Assembly: GCF_005144475.1 (NCBI RefSeq)
Contig: NZ_SWJZ01000027.1
Span: 1-50,201, forward strand
Direction: 5' to 3'
Origin: Rhodobacter capsulatus
GTDB lineage: Bacteria > Pseudomonadota > Alphaproteobacteria > Rhodobacterales > Rhodobacteraceae
Length of the DNA stretch: 50,201 nucleotides
In this document: one piece after another, positions 32,034 to 40,559 of the stretch
Numbering within the stretch: the stretch's first letter is position 1
Layout: each line of letters begins with the position of its first letter
The notes under the pieces: model-generated
Databases searched by the model: none
Seen by the model: only the letters and a program-made list of their open reading frames with translations
Told to the model about the DNA's origin: nothing
Program-made: the position numbers and the translations under genes

Positions 32034-33560
32034 TCAGTCGTAATCCTGCCCCAAGAGCGCGCGCTGGATCTCGCGGCGCACCAGCTTGCGGACATTCTGG
32101 GTGATCCGCTCGCCCAGGCTGCCGCGCAGCTCTTCGCGCACGAGCTGGGCCACCATGTCGCGCAGAACCGCCTCGTCGATCAGCCCGTCCTCATACGAAG
32201 GCACCAGGTCTTCGGCGTAAAGCCCCGAGGCCTCGTCGAGATCCTGCGCCAGCTCTTCGCGCAGGTCTTCGTAGCTCGATCGCATCGTGGCGGCGGTCTG
32301 CACGGTTTCCTCGGCCTCCGAGACGGCCAGACGCCGCGGCGGGGTCCGACGCGCCAGATTGAGCGTCGCCTCGGCCCAGTCCATGCCGACCCCCGGCTCT
32401 TCGGCGCCGGTCTCGGCCTGCCGCTCGGGATCGGTCATCTCGGCCTGCAGTTCCGCCGCATGATCCTGTTGCGCAAGGATTTCCGCCTCGGCGGCCGCTT
32501 CGACCGCCTCTTCGGCGGCATCGGCAGTCCAGGCCTCGGCGCTGTCCGCAACCGGATCGGTCGCGGGCTCTGCCGGGGTGGCGATCTCCTCGGCCAGCGC
32601 GGCGGCGTCCTCGGCCAGCGGGTCCGAAAGCGCTTCGGGCGCGGGCGTCTCGATCGCCTGACGCACCTCGGCTTCGAACGCGTCGGGAAGCTCGGCCGGG
32701 GGCGCCTCGGCCTCCAGCGCAAAGGGATGGCCGGTGTCCGGTTCGAAGTCGAACCCGCTTTCGGCCACCGCCGCCTCAAGCTCGGCAATCGTGCTTTCCA
32801 GCCGCGACAGCTCGTCGCCCAGATCGATCGTCGTCTCGGTCCCCGGATCGGCGGCTTCATCAGCCAGCGCCGCATCCCCCTCGCCCGCGGCATCGATCGC
32901 GCTCGAGGCATCGTCCAGCACGACCCCGGTTTCGGCCAGAGCCGCCTCGGCCTCGGCCAGCAGCACTTCGGCTTCGGTCATCGGACGCACGGCAGGCACG
33001 ACGGCAAAGGGCCGGATCTCGGAGGGCGACACCGCCGCGGAAGGTTGCAGCAGGAACGGCGCCGTCGCATCGAACGCCGGGCCGGGATCGGCCTCGGCGG
33101 GCGCAAGCCAGGCCGCGGTTTCCTCGGCAAGCGCGGGCTCCTCGACGGCGGGAGGGGCGACAAATTCAAGGATCTCGGCCGCGACCGGCTCCGGTTCGGG
33201 GGCGGGCTCCGCCATCCGCTCGGCAAGCGCCATCGCCGCGGCGACGGCGTCGTCTTCGGCCGCAACCTCGGCTGCGACGCCGTCTTCGACCTCGTCTTCG
33301 GCTGCGGCCCCGTCTTCGGTTTCAGCTCCGTCCTCGACCTCGCCGATTCTCAGCGCCGGGGTCAGCACCAGACATTCCGCCTCGGCCGGTTCCGGCGCGG
33401 GCGTCATTTCCGGCGCGGGCGTCACCGCCTGAGCGGGCGCCGCGGCGGGCACGGGCTGCGGCGCCGGCATCGGACGCAGGGCCCCGGCATCGCGCGAGAC
33501 CAGACGACGGATCGACGACAGGACGTCTTCAATTTCGATTTTCGTTTCGGGTTCGGACAT
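32034..33560 (-). CDS. Acidic, low-complexity protein with PopZ-like terminal motifs
   Basis: The 508-residue protein is strongly acidic and Ala/Glu/Pro-rich between about residues 30 and 400, hence probably disordered. The N-terminus (MSEPETKIEIEDVLSSIRRL) and the C-terminal helices (IDEAVLRDMVAQLVREELRG then SLGERITQNVRKLVRREIQR) resemble the terminal segments of the PopZ/DUF2497 polar-organising scaffold. The characteristic WLD and LP residues in the C-terminal region are not evident, so homology is suggestive only. GGGAG lies near ATG 33560; 33563 is equally possible. It is upstream of, but not obviously coupled to, tolC. Confidence 0.6.
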   Translation of the reverse strand: MSEPETKIEIEDVLSSIRRLVSRDAGALRPMPAPQPVPAAAPAQAVTPAPEMTPAPEPAEAECLVLTPALRIGEVEDGAETEDGAAAEDEVEDGVAAEVAAEDDAVAAAMALAERMAEPAPEPEPVAAEILEFVAPPAVEEPALAEETAAWLAPAEADPGPAFDATAPFLLQPSAAVSPSEIRPFAVVPAVRPMTEAEVLLAEAEAALAETGVVLDDASSAIDAAGEGDAALADEAADPGTETTIDLGDELSRLESTIAELEAAVAESGFDFEPDTGHPFALEAEAPPAELPDAFEAEVRQAIETPAPEALSDPLAEDAAALAEEIATPAEPATDPVADSAEAWTADAAEEAVEAAAEAEILAQQDHAAELQAEMTDPERQAETGAEEPGVGMDWAEATLNLARRTPPRRLAVSEAEETVQTAATMRSSYEDLREELAQDLDEASGLYAEDLVPSYEDGLIDEAVLRDMVAQLVREELRGSLGERITQNVRKLVRREIQRALLGQDYD

Positions 33561-33691
33561 CATGCTCCCAATCCTGCTCTCTGGCCGACACAAGGTCCGG
33601 CTGTTTGAATTAAGCAGAATTCCTCCTCCCGTGGACGTCGTCCGAGGGAAGCCGGGTCACACCCAGTCACAGCCACACGGTGCACAAGAAC

Positions 33692-35092
33692 TCAGTTCTT
33701 GCCGATGGCGCGCAAGACACGATCAAGAGCCTTGCCCTGATCGCTGAGAGGCGCGTTCTGCACCGCATTATAGTAGGCTGCGGGGTCGTAGGTGGGGATC
33801 CCGAGCTTGAGGTTTTCTACCGTCAAGAGTCCCATAGCGGACAAAAGTTGATAATATGCTACCTGCAACGAGGCTTCCGCCGTAATCCGCGAAGCTTTTG
33901 CATCCAGCAGGTCCTGTTCGGAGTTCAGCACGTCAAGCGTCGTGCGCGCGCCCAGCGTCGCCTCTTCCTTCACGCCCTGATAGGCCAGATCGGCGGCCTG
34001 AATCTGCTGGTCATAGGCGTTGATCTGCGCCCGGTAGACATCGATGGCGGCAAAGGCATTGGCGACGGCCTGCGCCACCTCCACCCCCGACTGGCTCAGC
34101 CCGGCCCGGGCCTTGTCGCGGTTGGCGACGGCCTTGCGATGCGCCGAGGCGATCGACCCGCCGGAATAGATCGGCTGCCCGATCGAGAGCGTCAGGGTGG
34201 ATTTGCGGCCCGTGTCCTGCGGATCCGCCAACTGGGCCTCTCCGGTCACCGTCGGCAGATGCTGCGCCCGCGCCAGTTCCACGCCCAGATCGGCCGCCGA
34301 CACCAGATGCTGGGCCTGCTTGATGACCGGGTGCAACCGCAGCGCCGTCGCATTCGCCTCGGCTGTCGTCTTCGGCAGCTTCGGCGCTTTCGGCAGGGTC
34401 GACAAGCGTTCGGGATAATGCCCGATCACCGCCTTGTAGGCCTCCCGCGCGGCCTTGTATTCGCCCTGCGCCGCCGCCAGTGCGGCCCGGGCCCCGGCCA
34501 GAGAGGCCTCGGCCTGCGACACGTCGGTCCGGGTCACCTCGCCCACGTCGAAGCGATCCTGCGCCGCCTTGAGCTGTTCGGAAATCACCCGCACCGAATT
34601 TTCGGTGATCGACACCTGCTCGGCCGAGGCCTTGGCATCGGCATAGGCCTTGACCGCCGAGAGCAGCACGTCCTGTTCGGTCGACAGCAGCGCGGCACGC
34701 GTGGCCAGAACGGTTTCCTTCTGGATATCCACGGTCAGGCGGTTGCGGCCGAAGTCGAACAGCGTCCAGTCCAGGGTCAGCGCCATCGTCGCCGACAGAT
34801 CGGTCCAATGGCCGTCGCAAATCGTGCTGGGCCAGCTTGTCGGCATGTTGCAGCGGCTGCGGGAAAACTCGGCTCCCCATTTCGCCACCGGACGCAGCGC
34901 CGCCACGGCCGTCGCCACATCCTCGTCGGCCGCCCGCAGCGTGGCGCGGTTCTGGTCCAGCAGATGCGAGACCTTGTAGGCCGAGACCAGCGCGTCAGCC
35001 AGCGTCTCGGCCGAGGCGGAAAGCGACCCGGCCAGAAGGCCAAGCCCGGCGACGGTGGCCAGAAGAAGGGGTTTGAACTGTCTGCGCGTCAT
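33692..35092 (-). CDS. tolC: TolC family outer membrane efflux protein
   Basis: The 466-residue protein has a signal peptide (MTRRQFKPLLLATVAGLGLL, cleavage near SASA) and the two repeated helical/strand halves of the TolC/OEP family. The first half has LTLDWTLFDFGRNRLTVDIQ and the second LSIGQPIYSGGSIASAHRKA with TTLDVLNSEQDLLDAKASRI. TolC trimers form the outer-membrane channel for efflux and type I secretion. ATG 35092 sits nine bases after AGAGG; 35101 is an alternative. The stop codon falls within a small palindrome (AAGAACT-C-AGTTCTT). It follows the PIMT-family gene by 104 bases. Confidence 0.92.
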   Translation of the reverse strand: MTRRQFKPLLLATVAGLGLLAGSLSASAETLADALVSAYKVSHLLDQNRATLRAADEDVATAVAALRPVAKWGAEFSRSRCNMPTSWPSTICDGHWTDLSATMALTLDWTLFDFGRNRLTVDIQKETVLATRAALLSTEQDVLLSAVKAYADAKASAEQVSITENSVRVISEQLKAAQDRFDVGEVTRTDVSQAEASLAGARAALAAAQGEYKAAREAYKAVIGHYPERLSTLPKAPKLPKTTAEANATALRLHPVIKQAQHLVSAADLGVELARAQHLPTVTGEAQLADPQDTGRKSTLTLSIGQPIYSGGSIASAHRKAVANRDKARAGLSQSGVEVAQAVANAFAAIDVYRAQINAYDQQIQAADLAYQGVKEEATLGARTTLDVLNSEQDLLDAKASRITAEASLQVAYYQLLSAMGLLTVENLKLGIPTYDPAAYYNAVQNAPLSDQGKALDRVLRAIGKN

Positions 35093-35196
35093 GCCTCGCA
35101 TCCTCTTGCTGCACCGCTGCCCGGCGGCTGTCCCGCCGTTTCACGGCGATAACATTCATTTCCGGCGATAGGAGCCCAATTCGGGGACAAAGGCAA

Positions 35197-35847
35197 TCAG
35201 AGGACGAATTCTTTTGCGCAGGTGAAACCCGGAAGCACCGGTGCCGCAGCATTGAACGCGTCGCGCCAGGCCACCACACCATCGATCTTGCGGCCGATCC
35301 GCACCGTGCCCAGCTGCCCCTGCATGAAGATCGCGGCGATCCGGCCGCCGTCGCGCAGCTGCGCCTCGATCGCGGCGGGCACCTGCTCGACACCGCCCTC
35401 GATCACGATCACGTCATAGGGGCCCTCGTCGGCAACACCCGCGCTCAGCGGCGCTTCCACCACGAGGACATTGTCGATGTCATGCACCGACAGATGCGCC
35501 TCGGCCGAGGCGGCCAGCGCACCATCCTCCAGCGCGACGACGGCCAGTGCCATCCGCGCGAGGACGGCGGAGGAATAGCCCATGCCCGCCCCGATATCGA
35601 GCACCCGGTCGCCCGGCTGAACATCGAGCGCATCGAGGATCTTGGCGAAATTGCGCGGCTCGAGCAGCCAGCGGCCCTGACCGAGGTCGAGGTTTTCGCC
35701 GACATAGGCGGCCTCGCGGCGGGCCTCGGGCACATAGGCCTCGCGGGGCACGGCCAGCATCGCTTCGATGATCGGGAATTTCGTCACGTCATTGGGGCGA
35801 ACCTGGGTGTCGACCATCATGGTGCGGCGGGCGGCGAAATCCTGCAT
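35197..35847 (-). CDS. Protein-L-isoaspartate O-methyltransferase family protein
   Basis: The 216-residue methyltransferase has SAM motif [19 protein letters not shown], the PIMT-type N-terminal stretch [20 protein letters not shown] and the [17 protein letters not shown] segment. The classical enzyme repairs isoaspartyl residues in damaged proteins. The alphaproteobacterial copy next to tolC is a divergent, widespread form whose substrate is not established. The ATG at 35847 has GGGGGAA-type purines upstream. It sits directly before tolC on the same strand and may share its promoter. Confidence 0.85.
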   Translation of the reverse strand: MQDFAARRTMMVDTQVRPNDVTKFPIIEAMLAVPREAYVPEARREAAYVGENLDLGQGRWLLEPRNFAKILDALDVQPGDRVLDIGAGMGYSSAVLARMALAVVALEDGALAASAEAHLSVHDIDNVLVVEAPLSAGVADEGPYDVIVIEGGVEQVPAAIEAQLRDGGRIAAIFMQGQLGTVRIGRKIDGVVAWRDAFNAAAPVLPGFTCAKEFVL

Positions 35848-35986
35848 GGGGGAACTCTTCCGTCTGAGCGTTGCGTTGCGCGGTTTTGCCACAGAAGTCG
35901 CAAGGGAGCAACGGTCGGCGGCGGGCTGCGGATGGTTTTGCATACCATGGTGCACGGAACAAGCGGCAAAGTCGGCGCAAGACCCC

Positions 35987-36015
35987 TTGCACGGCGGGCG
36001 CTGATTGGGTAGGTG
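35987..36015 (+). promoter_or_regulatory. Probable promoter of tRNA-Cys
   Basis: TTGCAC, 17 bases, TAGGTG, ending 17 bases before the tRNA. A small AGGTGA-ATG-TCACCT stem-loop (36011-36025) overlaps the -10 end. The hexamers are imperfect but correctly spaced. Confidence 0.45.
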
Positions 36016-36031
36016 AATGTCACCTCACGGC

Positions 36032-36105
36032 GGCGGGTTGGCGGAGAGGTTACGCAGCGGATTGCAAATCCGTGAAGACCGGTTCGATTCCGGTACCCGC
36101 CTCCA
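36032..36105 (+). tRNA. tRNA-Cys (anticodon GCA)
   Basis: The 74-nucleotide cloverleaf has acceptor arms GGCGGGT and ACCCGCC, a discriminator T, and an encoded CCA end. The anticodon stem GGATT/AATCC is centred on TTGCAAA with GCA at 36064-36066. The T-arm CCGG-TTCGATT-CCGG is intact. It is the only RNA gene I can establish here. Confidence 0.96.
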
Positions 36106-36221
36106 GGCACCTGGCCGATTCGGCGGAAGCGCTCTCAACACAGATCTCAACATTCCTGTTTTCGCCCAGTTCCGTTCTGCGGGGCGGGATCGCGGCAAAT
36201 CGCGTCGCTGAGCGAGGGCAG

Positions 36222-36551
36222 ATGTTCTCGAAATTCCCCCCGGAAGAAATCAAGCGCCGCCGCCGCGCGTCCATCGAGGCAATGCGAGATCGCGAGCGAG
36301 AGGAGTTCGAGGCCCGCTACCAGGAGCACTGCGACCGCACCTACTGGACCCGCGGGCAGTGCTGCGCCGGGTGCGATCCCTGGCACAGCCGCGGCGGCGA
36401 CACCGGCCGGTGCGCAGGCGCTGGGATCGTGTCACGCAAGGATATGATGCGATCGATGGGGTTGCAGTGGTCGAGCCACATCGCCGAACCGGGCTTCCCG
36501 TTCACCGGCAAGCGCGAGGCTTTTCCGTTTCATTTCAGCACCCGACCATAG
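36222..36551 (+). CDS. Cys-rich small ORF, phage-like in appearance
   Basis: The 109-residue reading frame begins with a basic helix (MFSKFPPEEIKRRRRASIEA) and then has a Cys cluster: C37, C47, C48, C51 and C64 within HCDRTYWTRGQCCAGCDPWH and SRGGDTGRCAG. Such spacing suggests a zinc-binding knuckle. The general look (basic start, CxxC-W, short length) resembles small prophage cargo genes. GAGGGCAG precedes the ATG. It lies 116 bases after tRNA-Cys, a common integration spot, but no integrase or duplicated tRNA end is visible. Whether it is expressed is uncertain. Confidence 0.5.
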   Translation: MFSKFPPEEIKRRRRASIEAMRDREREEFEARYQEHCDRTYWTRGQCCAGCDPWHSRGGDTGRCAGAGIVSRKDMMRSMGLQWSSHIAEPGFPFTGKREAFPFHFSTRP

Positions 36552-36604
36552 CGCACCCCGTCTCCGGGTTCTGCCGCGGGTCGATCTCCGATCGCCCTGC
36601 CCGG

Positions 36605-37366
36605 TCACACCAGCCCCTCATCCTCGATGTTCAGCACCACGCCGCAATGCTTGCAGTGCACCGCATCGGCGTCATGCAGCAAAAGTCCGCAGCTGGGGCA
36701 TTTGTGACGCACCTTCAGCGGCCGGAACAGCACCTGCGCCAGCCGCAGGAACAGCGTCACGCCGACGATCATCACCACCACCGAGATCATCCGCCCCGAA
36801 GTGCCCTGCAGCGTCACATCGCCGAACCCCGTCGTCGTCAGCGTCGTCACGGTGAAATACAGCGCATCGGCATAATTGCCGATCTGCGGATTGCGCCCGG
36901 CCTGCGTCGCATGGATCAGCCCGGTCATCACGAACAGGAAGACCGCCAGGTTGACCGCCGCCAGAATCACCTCTTCATGCTTGCGAAACAGCCGGAAATC
37001 CTGCCGCAACCGCCCCAGCATCTGATAGGCATGCAGCAGCCGCACCGTCCGCAGCACCCGCAGGAACCCAAGTTCCGCCCCCAGCAGCGGCGCCAGGAAA
37101 GACAGCATCGCCACCACATCGGCCCAGGTCGCCAGCCGCCGCCAAAACGCGGCCTTGCGCTCCTCGACCGCGAAGCGCGCGACGAAATCCAGCACGATCA
37201 CCGCCCCGATCGCCACATCCGCCACCAGAATCCACGGCGCCATCGGCAGGAACGAGCTCACGATCACAAACAGGATCGTCGCCAGATCGAAGGCCAGCAG
37301 CGCATAGCGGAACCGATGCGCCCGTTTCGAGCGCCCGTGATACAGGTTGCGCAACTCTTTCAGCAT
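36605..37366 (-). CDS. Voltage-gated-type K+ channel with C-terminal zinc ribbon
   Basis: The 253-residue protein has six hydrophobic segments, an S4-like helix with regularly spaced arginines (RVLRTVRLLHAYQMLGRLRQ), a pore helix and the K+ filter in TVTTLTTTGFGDVT. After S6 comes a CPSCG...CKHCG zinc ribbon near the C-terminus. It is an inner membrane channel; the filter GFGD rather than GYGD is a known variant. The ATG at 37366 follows GGGAGGGACGG. It is divergent from ettA with 110 bases between the starts. The role of the cytosolic zinc ribbon is unknown. Confidence 0.88.
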   Translation of the reverse strand: MLKELRNLYHGRSKRAHRFRYALLAFDLATILFVIVSSFLPMAPWILVADVAIGAVIVLDFVARFAVEERKAAFWRRLATWADVVAMLSFLAPLLGAELGFLRVLRTVRLLHAYQMLGRLRQDFRLFRKHEEVILAAVNLAVFLFVMTGLIHATQAGRNPQIGNYADALYFTVTTLTTTGFGDVTLQGTSGRMISVVVMIVGVTLFLRLAQVLFRPLKVRHKCPSCGLLLHDADAVHCKHCGVVLNIEDEGLV

Positions 37367-37476
37367 CCGTCCCTCCCGCAGGGGTCTGTGGCGGCGGCCT
37401 GTGGCGGCTCACCCCTTCCCCAAAGGCCCCGTTTCCCCTATCTAGCCACAAACTTCCCTTTCCCAAGGTGCGCGCA

Positions 37477-39132
37477 ATGGCTTCCTATCAATATGTCTAC
37501 CACATGGATGGCGTCTCGAAGACCTATCCCGGTGGCAAGAAATGCTTCGAGAACATCCGCCTGAACTTCCTTCCGGGCGTCAAGATCGGGGTCGTCGGCG
37601 TCAACGGCGCCGGGAAATCGACGCTTTTGCGCATCATGGCGGGCATCGACAAGGATTTTCAGGGCGAGGCCTGGGCCGCCAAGGGCGCCAAGGTCGGCTA
37701 TCTCTCGCAGGAACCGCAGCTCGACGAGCAGCTCTCGGTGCGCGAAAACGTCATGCTGGGCGTCGCGGAAAAGACCGCCAAGATCGCGCGCTACAATGAT
37801 CTGGCGATGAACTACTCCGACGAGACCGCCGACGAGATGGCCCGCCTGCAAGACGAGATCGACGCCGAGAACCTCTGGGATCTCGACAGCCAGGTCGATA
37901 TCGCGCTGGAAGCCCTGCGCTGCCCGCCCGACGACGCGAATGTGGCGACGCTTTCGGGGGGCGAGCGCCGCCGCGTGGCGTTGTGCAAGCTGCTGCTGGA
38001 AGCGCCCGACATGCTGCTTCTGGACGAACCGACCAACCACCTTGACGCCGAAACCATCGCCTGGCTGCAAAAGCACCTGATCGACTACAAGGGCACGATC
38101 CTCTGCGTCACCCACGACCGCTATTTCCTCGACGACATCACCTCCTGGATCCTGGAACTCGAACGCGGCCGCGGCATCCCCTACGAGGGCAACTATTCCG
38201 CCTGGCTGGAACAGAAGGCCAAGCGGCTGGAACAGGAAGCCCGCGAGGACAAGGCCAAGCAGAAGGTCATGGAGAAGGAGCTTGAATGGATCCGCGCCGG
38301 CGCCAAGGCCCGGCAGGCGAAATCCAAGGCCCGGATCGCGGCTTACGACAAGATGGCCGAGGAAGGCGTCAAGGAACGCGTCGGCAAGGCGCAGATCATC
38401 ATTCCGAACGGGCCCCGTCTGGGCGGCAAGGTGATCGAGGTCGAGGGCCTGAAGAAGCACATGGGCGACAAGCTCCTGATCGAGAACCTCAGCTTCTCGC
38501 TGCCGCCGGGCGGCATCTTGGGGGTGATCGGTCCGAACGGCGCCGGGAAATCGACGCTGATCAAGATGATCATCGGTCAGGAAGCGCCCGACGAGGGCAC
38601 GATCATCGTCGGCGACACGGTGAAGCTGGCCTATGTCGATCAGTCGCGCGACGCGCTTGATGCCGAGAAGAACGTCTGGGAGGAAATCTCGGGCGGGGCG
38701 GAGCTGATCCAGCTGGGCGATGCGACGGTGGCCAGCCGCAGCTATGTCGGCGCCTTCAACTTCAAGGGCGCGGACCAGCAGAAGAAAGTGGGCCAGCTCT
38801 CGGGCGGGGAACGCAACCGCGTGCACATGGCGAAGCTGCTGAAATCGGGCGGCAACGTGCTGCTGCTTGACGAACCGACGAACGATCTGGACGTGGAAAC
38901 CCTGCAGGCGCTGGAAGCGGCGATCGAGGATTTCGCGGGCTGCGCGGTGATCATCTCGCACGACCGCTTCTTCCTGGACCGGCTCTGCACGCATATCCTG
39001 TCGTTCGAGGGCGACGCCCATGTGGAATTCTTCGAGGGCAACTTCGAGGATTACGAAAACGACAAGATCCGCCGTCTGGGCCCGGACGCGGTCGAGCCGA
39101 AGCGGGTGAAATACAAGAAGTTCACAAGGTAA
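37477..39132 (+). CDS. ettA: Energy-dependent translational throttle protein EttA (ABC-F)
   Basis: The 551-residue ABC-F protein has two ATP-binding domains: Walker A GVNGAGKST and GPNGAGKST, signatures LSGGERRRVALCKLL and LSGGERNRVHMAKLL, and Walker B DMLLLDEPTNHLD and NVLLLDEPTNDLD. They are joined by a basic linker rich in KAKQKV and ARQAKSKARIAAYD. The absence of membrane helices and the start MASYQYVYHMDGVSKTYPGG identify EttA, which binds the ribosome E site and gates early elongation by ATP/ADP ratio. AAGG lies eight bases before the ATG. A DUF3800 gene follows. Confidence 0.95.
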   Translation: MASYQYVYHMDGVSKTYPGGKKCFENIRLNFLPGVKIGVVGVNGAGKSTLLRIMAGIDKDFQGEAWAAKGAKVGYLSQEPQLDEQLSVRENVMLGVAEKTAKIARYNDLAMNYSDETADEMARLQDEIDAENLWDLDSQVDIALEALRCPPDDANVATLSGGERRRVALCKLLLEAPDMLLLDEPTNHLDAETIAWLQKHLIDYKGTILCVTHDRYFLDDITSWILELERGRGIPYEGNYSAWLEQKAKRLEQEAREDKAKQKVMEKELEWIRAGAKARQAKSKARIAAYDKMAEEGVKERVGKAQIIIPNGPRLGGKVIEVEGLKKHMGDKLLIENLSFSLPPGGILGVIGPNGAGKSTLIKMIIGQEAPDEGTIIVGDTVKLAYVDQSRDALDAEKNVWEEISGGAELIQLGDATVASRSYVGAFNFKGADQQKKVGQLSGGERNRVHMAKLLKSGGNVLLLDEPTNDLDVETLQALEAAIEDFAGCAVIISHDRFFLDRLCTHILSFEGDAHVEFFEGNFEDYENDKIRRLGPDAVEPKRVKYKKFTR

Positions 39133-39136
39133 GGGC

Positions 39137-39940
39137 TTGGACGAGTATTTCGTCTACATAGACGAGGCGGGCGACGAGGGCTTCGGCAAGCTCCGCTCAT
39201 CAAACTCCGGGGGGCAATCGAAATGGTTGCTCCTCGGGGCCGCGATCGTTTCGAAGGAAAATGATCGGCGCCTGCCAAAGTGGCGCGATGAGATCATGGC
39301 GATGTTCCCGCAAAAAGGCCGCCGCGATCTGCACTTCAAGAACCTGAAGCACGAGCAGAAGGTGGCGGCATGTCGACACTTGTCTGATAAGCCGGTCGGT
39401 GCATGCGTGGTCTGCTCCGACAAGACGACGATCCCGGACCTGAGCCCGGAGGCATTGGCGGTCTACAAATCGAAGGGCCACCTCTACAATTATCTGGTTC
39501 GGCTCCTGCTTGAACGCGTTTCCTTGGCCTGCGCCGTCCGCAGCGAAAGAGCCGGGAAGAACTGCAAGATTCATGTGACGTTCTCGAAACGGGGTGGCAC
39601 GGACTACGGGGTGATGCGGGACTACCTGTTCCTAATGCGCGACGGCCGCGAAAGGCTGCCGCCAACGAGGTCCATTCGTTGGGATGCCTTGAACCCGGAA
39701 GACATCAAGGTCGAGGACCACGCAAACCGTGCGGGCCTTCAGATCGCGGACCTGATCACCAGCGCGACCTATGCCGGGCTCGAACGCAACCCATATGGCG
39801 ATACAGAGCCACGCTATGCGGCATTGCTGTCCAGACGATACCTCAGGATGCCCGGCATCAAGGGAACCGGCATCACGATCATTCCAAAGGCCTCATTGGC
39901 AAAAGCCGAGGCGGGATCTTTATTCGATGTGTTAGGGTGA
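39137..39940 (+). CDS. DUF3800 domain protein (RNase H-like fold), likely acquired
   Basis: The 267-residue protein has the DUF3800 motifs: VYIDEAGDEG near the N-terminus with acidic residues D9 and D13, HFKNLKHEQK in the middle, and GLQIADLITSATYAGLER near the C-terminus. These predict an RNase H-like nuclease-type active site. The start is TTG, with AAGG seven bases ahead formed by the end of ettA, so it depends on ettA transcription. Base composition is visibly lower in G+C than in the neighbours. This suggests horizontal gain. DUF3800 genes often occur in defence or mobile contexts, but nothing else here supports that. Confidence 0.82.
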   Translation: MDEYFVYIDEAGDEGFGKLRSSNSGGQSKWLLLGAAIVSKENDRRLPKWRDEIMAMFPQKGRRDLHFKNLKHEQKVAACRHLSDKPVGACVVCSDKTTIPDLSPEALAVYKSKGHLYNYLVRLLLERVSLACAVRSERAGKNCKIHVTFSKRGGTDYGVMRDYLFLMRDGRERLPPTRSIRWDALNPEDIKVEDHANRAGLQIADLITSATYAGLERNPYGDTEPRYAALLSRRYLRMPGIKGTGITIIPKASLAKAEAGSLFDVLG

Positions 39941-40035
39941 AGTGCGGGCCCCCGGATCCTGTGTCACGCCGCTTGGGACGCTGCCGCCAGATGGCAACTC
40001 GGATACGTTCCGGCGCTTGCCCGCAAGACCAATAT

Positions 40036-40054
40036 AGTTCGCCAAAAGCGAACT
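40036..40054 (+). terminator. Possible weak terminator after the DUF3800 gene
   Basis: AGTTCGC and GCGAACT form a 7-bp stem around CAAAA and are followed only by TTC. It lies just before cutA. Without a T-run, termination is uncertain. Confidence 0.3.
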
Positions 40055-40074
40055 TTCAATGAATCGTTGGCCCG

Positions 40075-40386
40075 ATGACCCTCACCCGCATCCACACCAC
40101 CCTCCCCGACGCCGCCACCGCGAAAACCCTCGCGGCAGCGCTCCTGCAGGCCCGCCTTGTCGCCTGCGCCCATATCGCGCCGCCGGGTCTTTCGCTTTAC
40201 ACGTGGAACGGCGCGGCCGAGGAAAGCCCCGAGGTCATGCTCTGGCTCAAGACCACGCCCGAGCGCGCGGCCGAGGCCGTTGCGGAGCTTGCGCGGCGGC
40301 ATCCCTATGACTGCCCGATGATCCTGACCGATACGGTCGAAGCCAATCCCGCCTATGTCGCCTGGGTGGCGGAACAGGTGGCATAA
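40075..40386 (+). CDS. cutA: Divalent-cation tolerance protein CutA
   Basis: The 103-residue CutA1 protein has TTLPDAATAKTLAAALLQAR, the ACAHIAPPGLSLYTWNG stretch and LWLKTTPERAAEAV, followed by HPYDCPMILTDTVEANPAYV, all hallmarks of the trimeric CutA family. Members bind Cu2+ and are linked to metal tolerance, although the exact function is unclear. The ATG has only a weak binding site. It is downstream of the acquired DUF3800 gene and convergent with lepA. Confidence 0.92.
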   Translation: MTLTRIHTTLPDAATAKTLAAALLQARLVACAHIAPPGLSLYTWNGAAEESPEVMLWLKTTPERAAEAVAELARRHPYDCPMILTDTVEANPAYVAWVAEQVA

Positions 40387-40388
40387 GG

Positions 40389-40553
40389 GCCGCTGGCCCT
40401 TCGCCTGCACTTCGGGCGTTCGATGCTCAGATCGATTCCCCGGAACGATTTGACCCCGCCGAAGGGCGGGGTCGCTGGCCCTCGCAGGCGTGCTCGGGCG
40501 TTCGAACCTGAAATCGCTCCACCGGAGCGATTTCGCGGCGGTTTCACCGCCGC
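40389..40553. repeat. Array of tandem hairpins and two imperfect 65-base repeats
   Basis: Two units share GGCCGCTGGCCCT-like starts and end with a CGATTT hairpin (about 40389-40451 and 40470-40533). Perfect stem-loops are GACCCCGCC/GGCGGGGTC (40452-40473), AAATCGCTCC/GGAGCGATTT (40511-40533) and GCGGCGG/CCGCCGC (40535-40553). The array fills the space between convergent cutA and lepA and resembles a REP-type element. Confidence 0.65.
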
Positions 40554-40559
40554 CGGTTC

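Noticed and set aside
33686-33700. Palindrome at the end of tolC as a terminator
   Set aside because: AAGAACT-C-AGTTCTT spans the stop codon and has no room for a useful loop or U-tract; it probably reflects coding sequence.
36032-36604. Attachment site of an integrative element at tRNA-Cys
   Set aside because: No direct repeat of the tRNA 3' end and no integrase are found downstream in the window.
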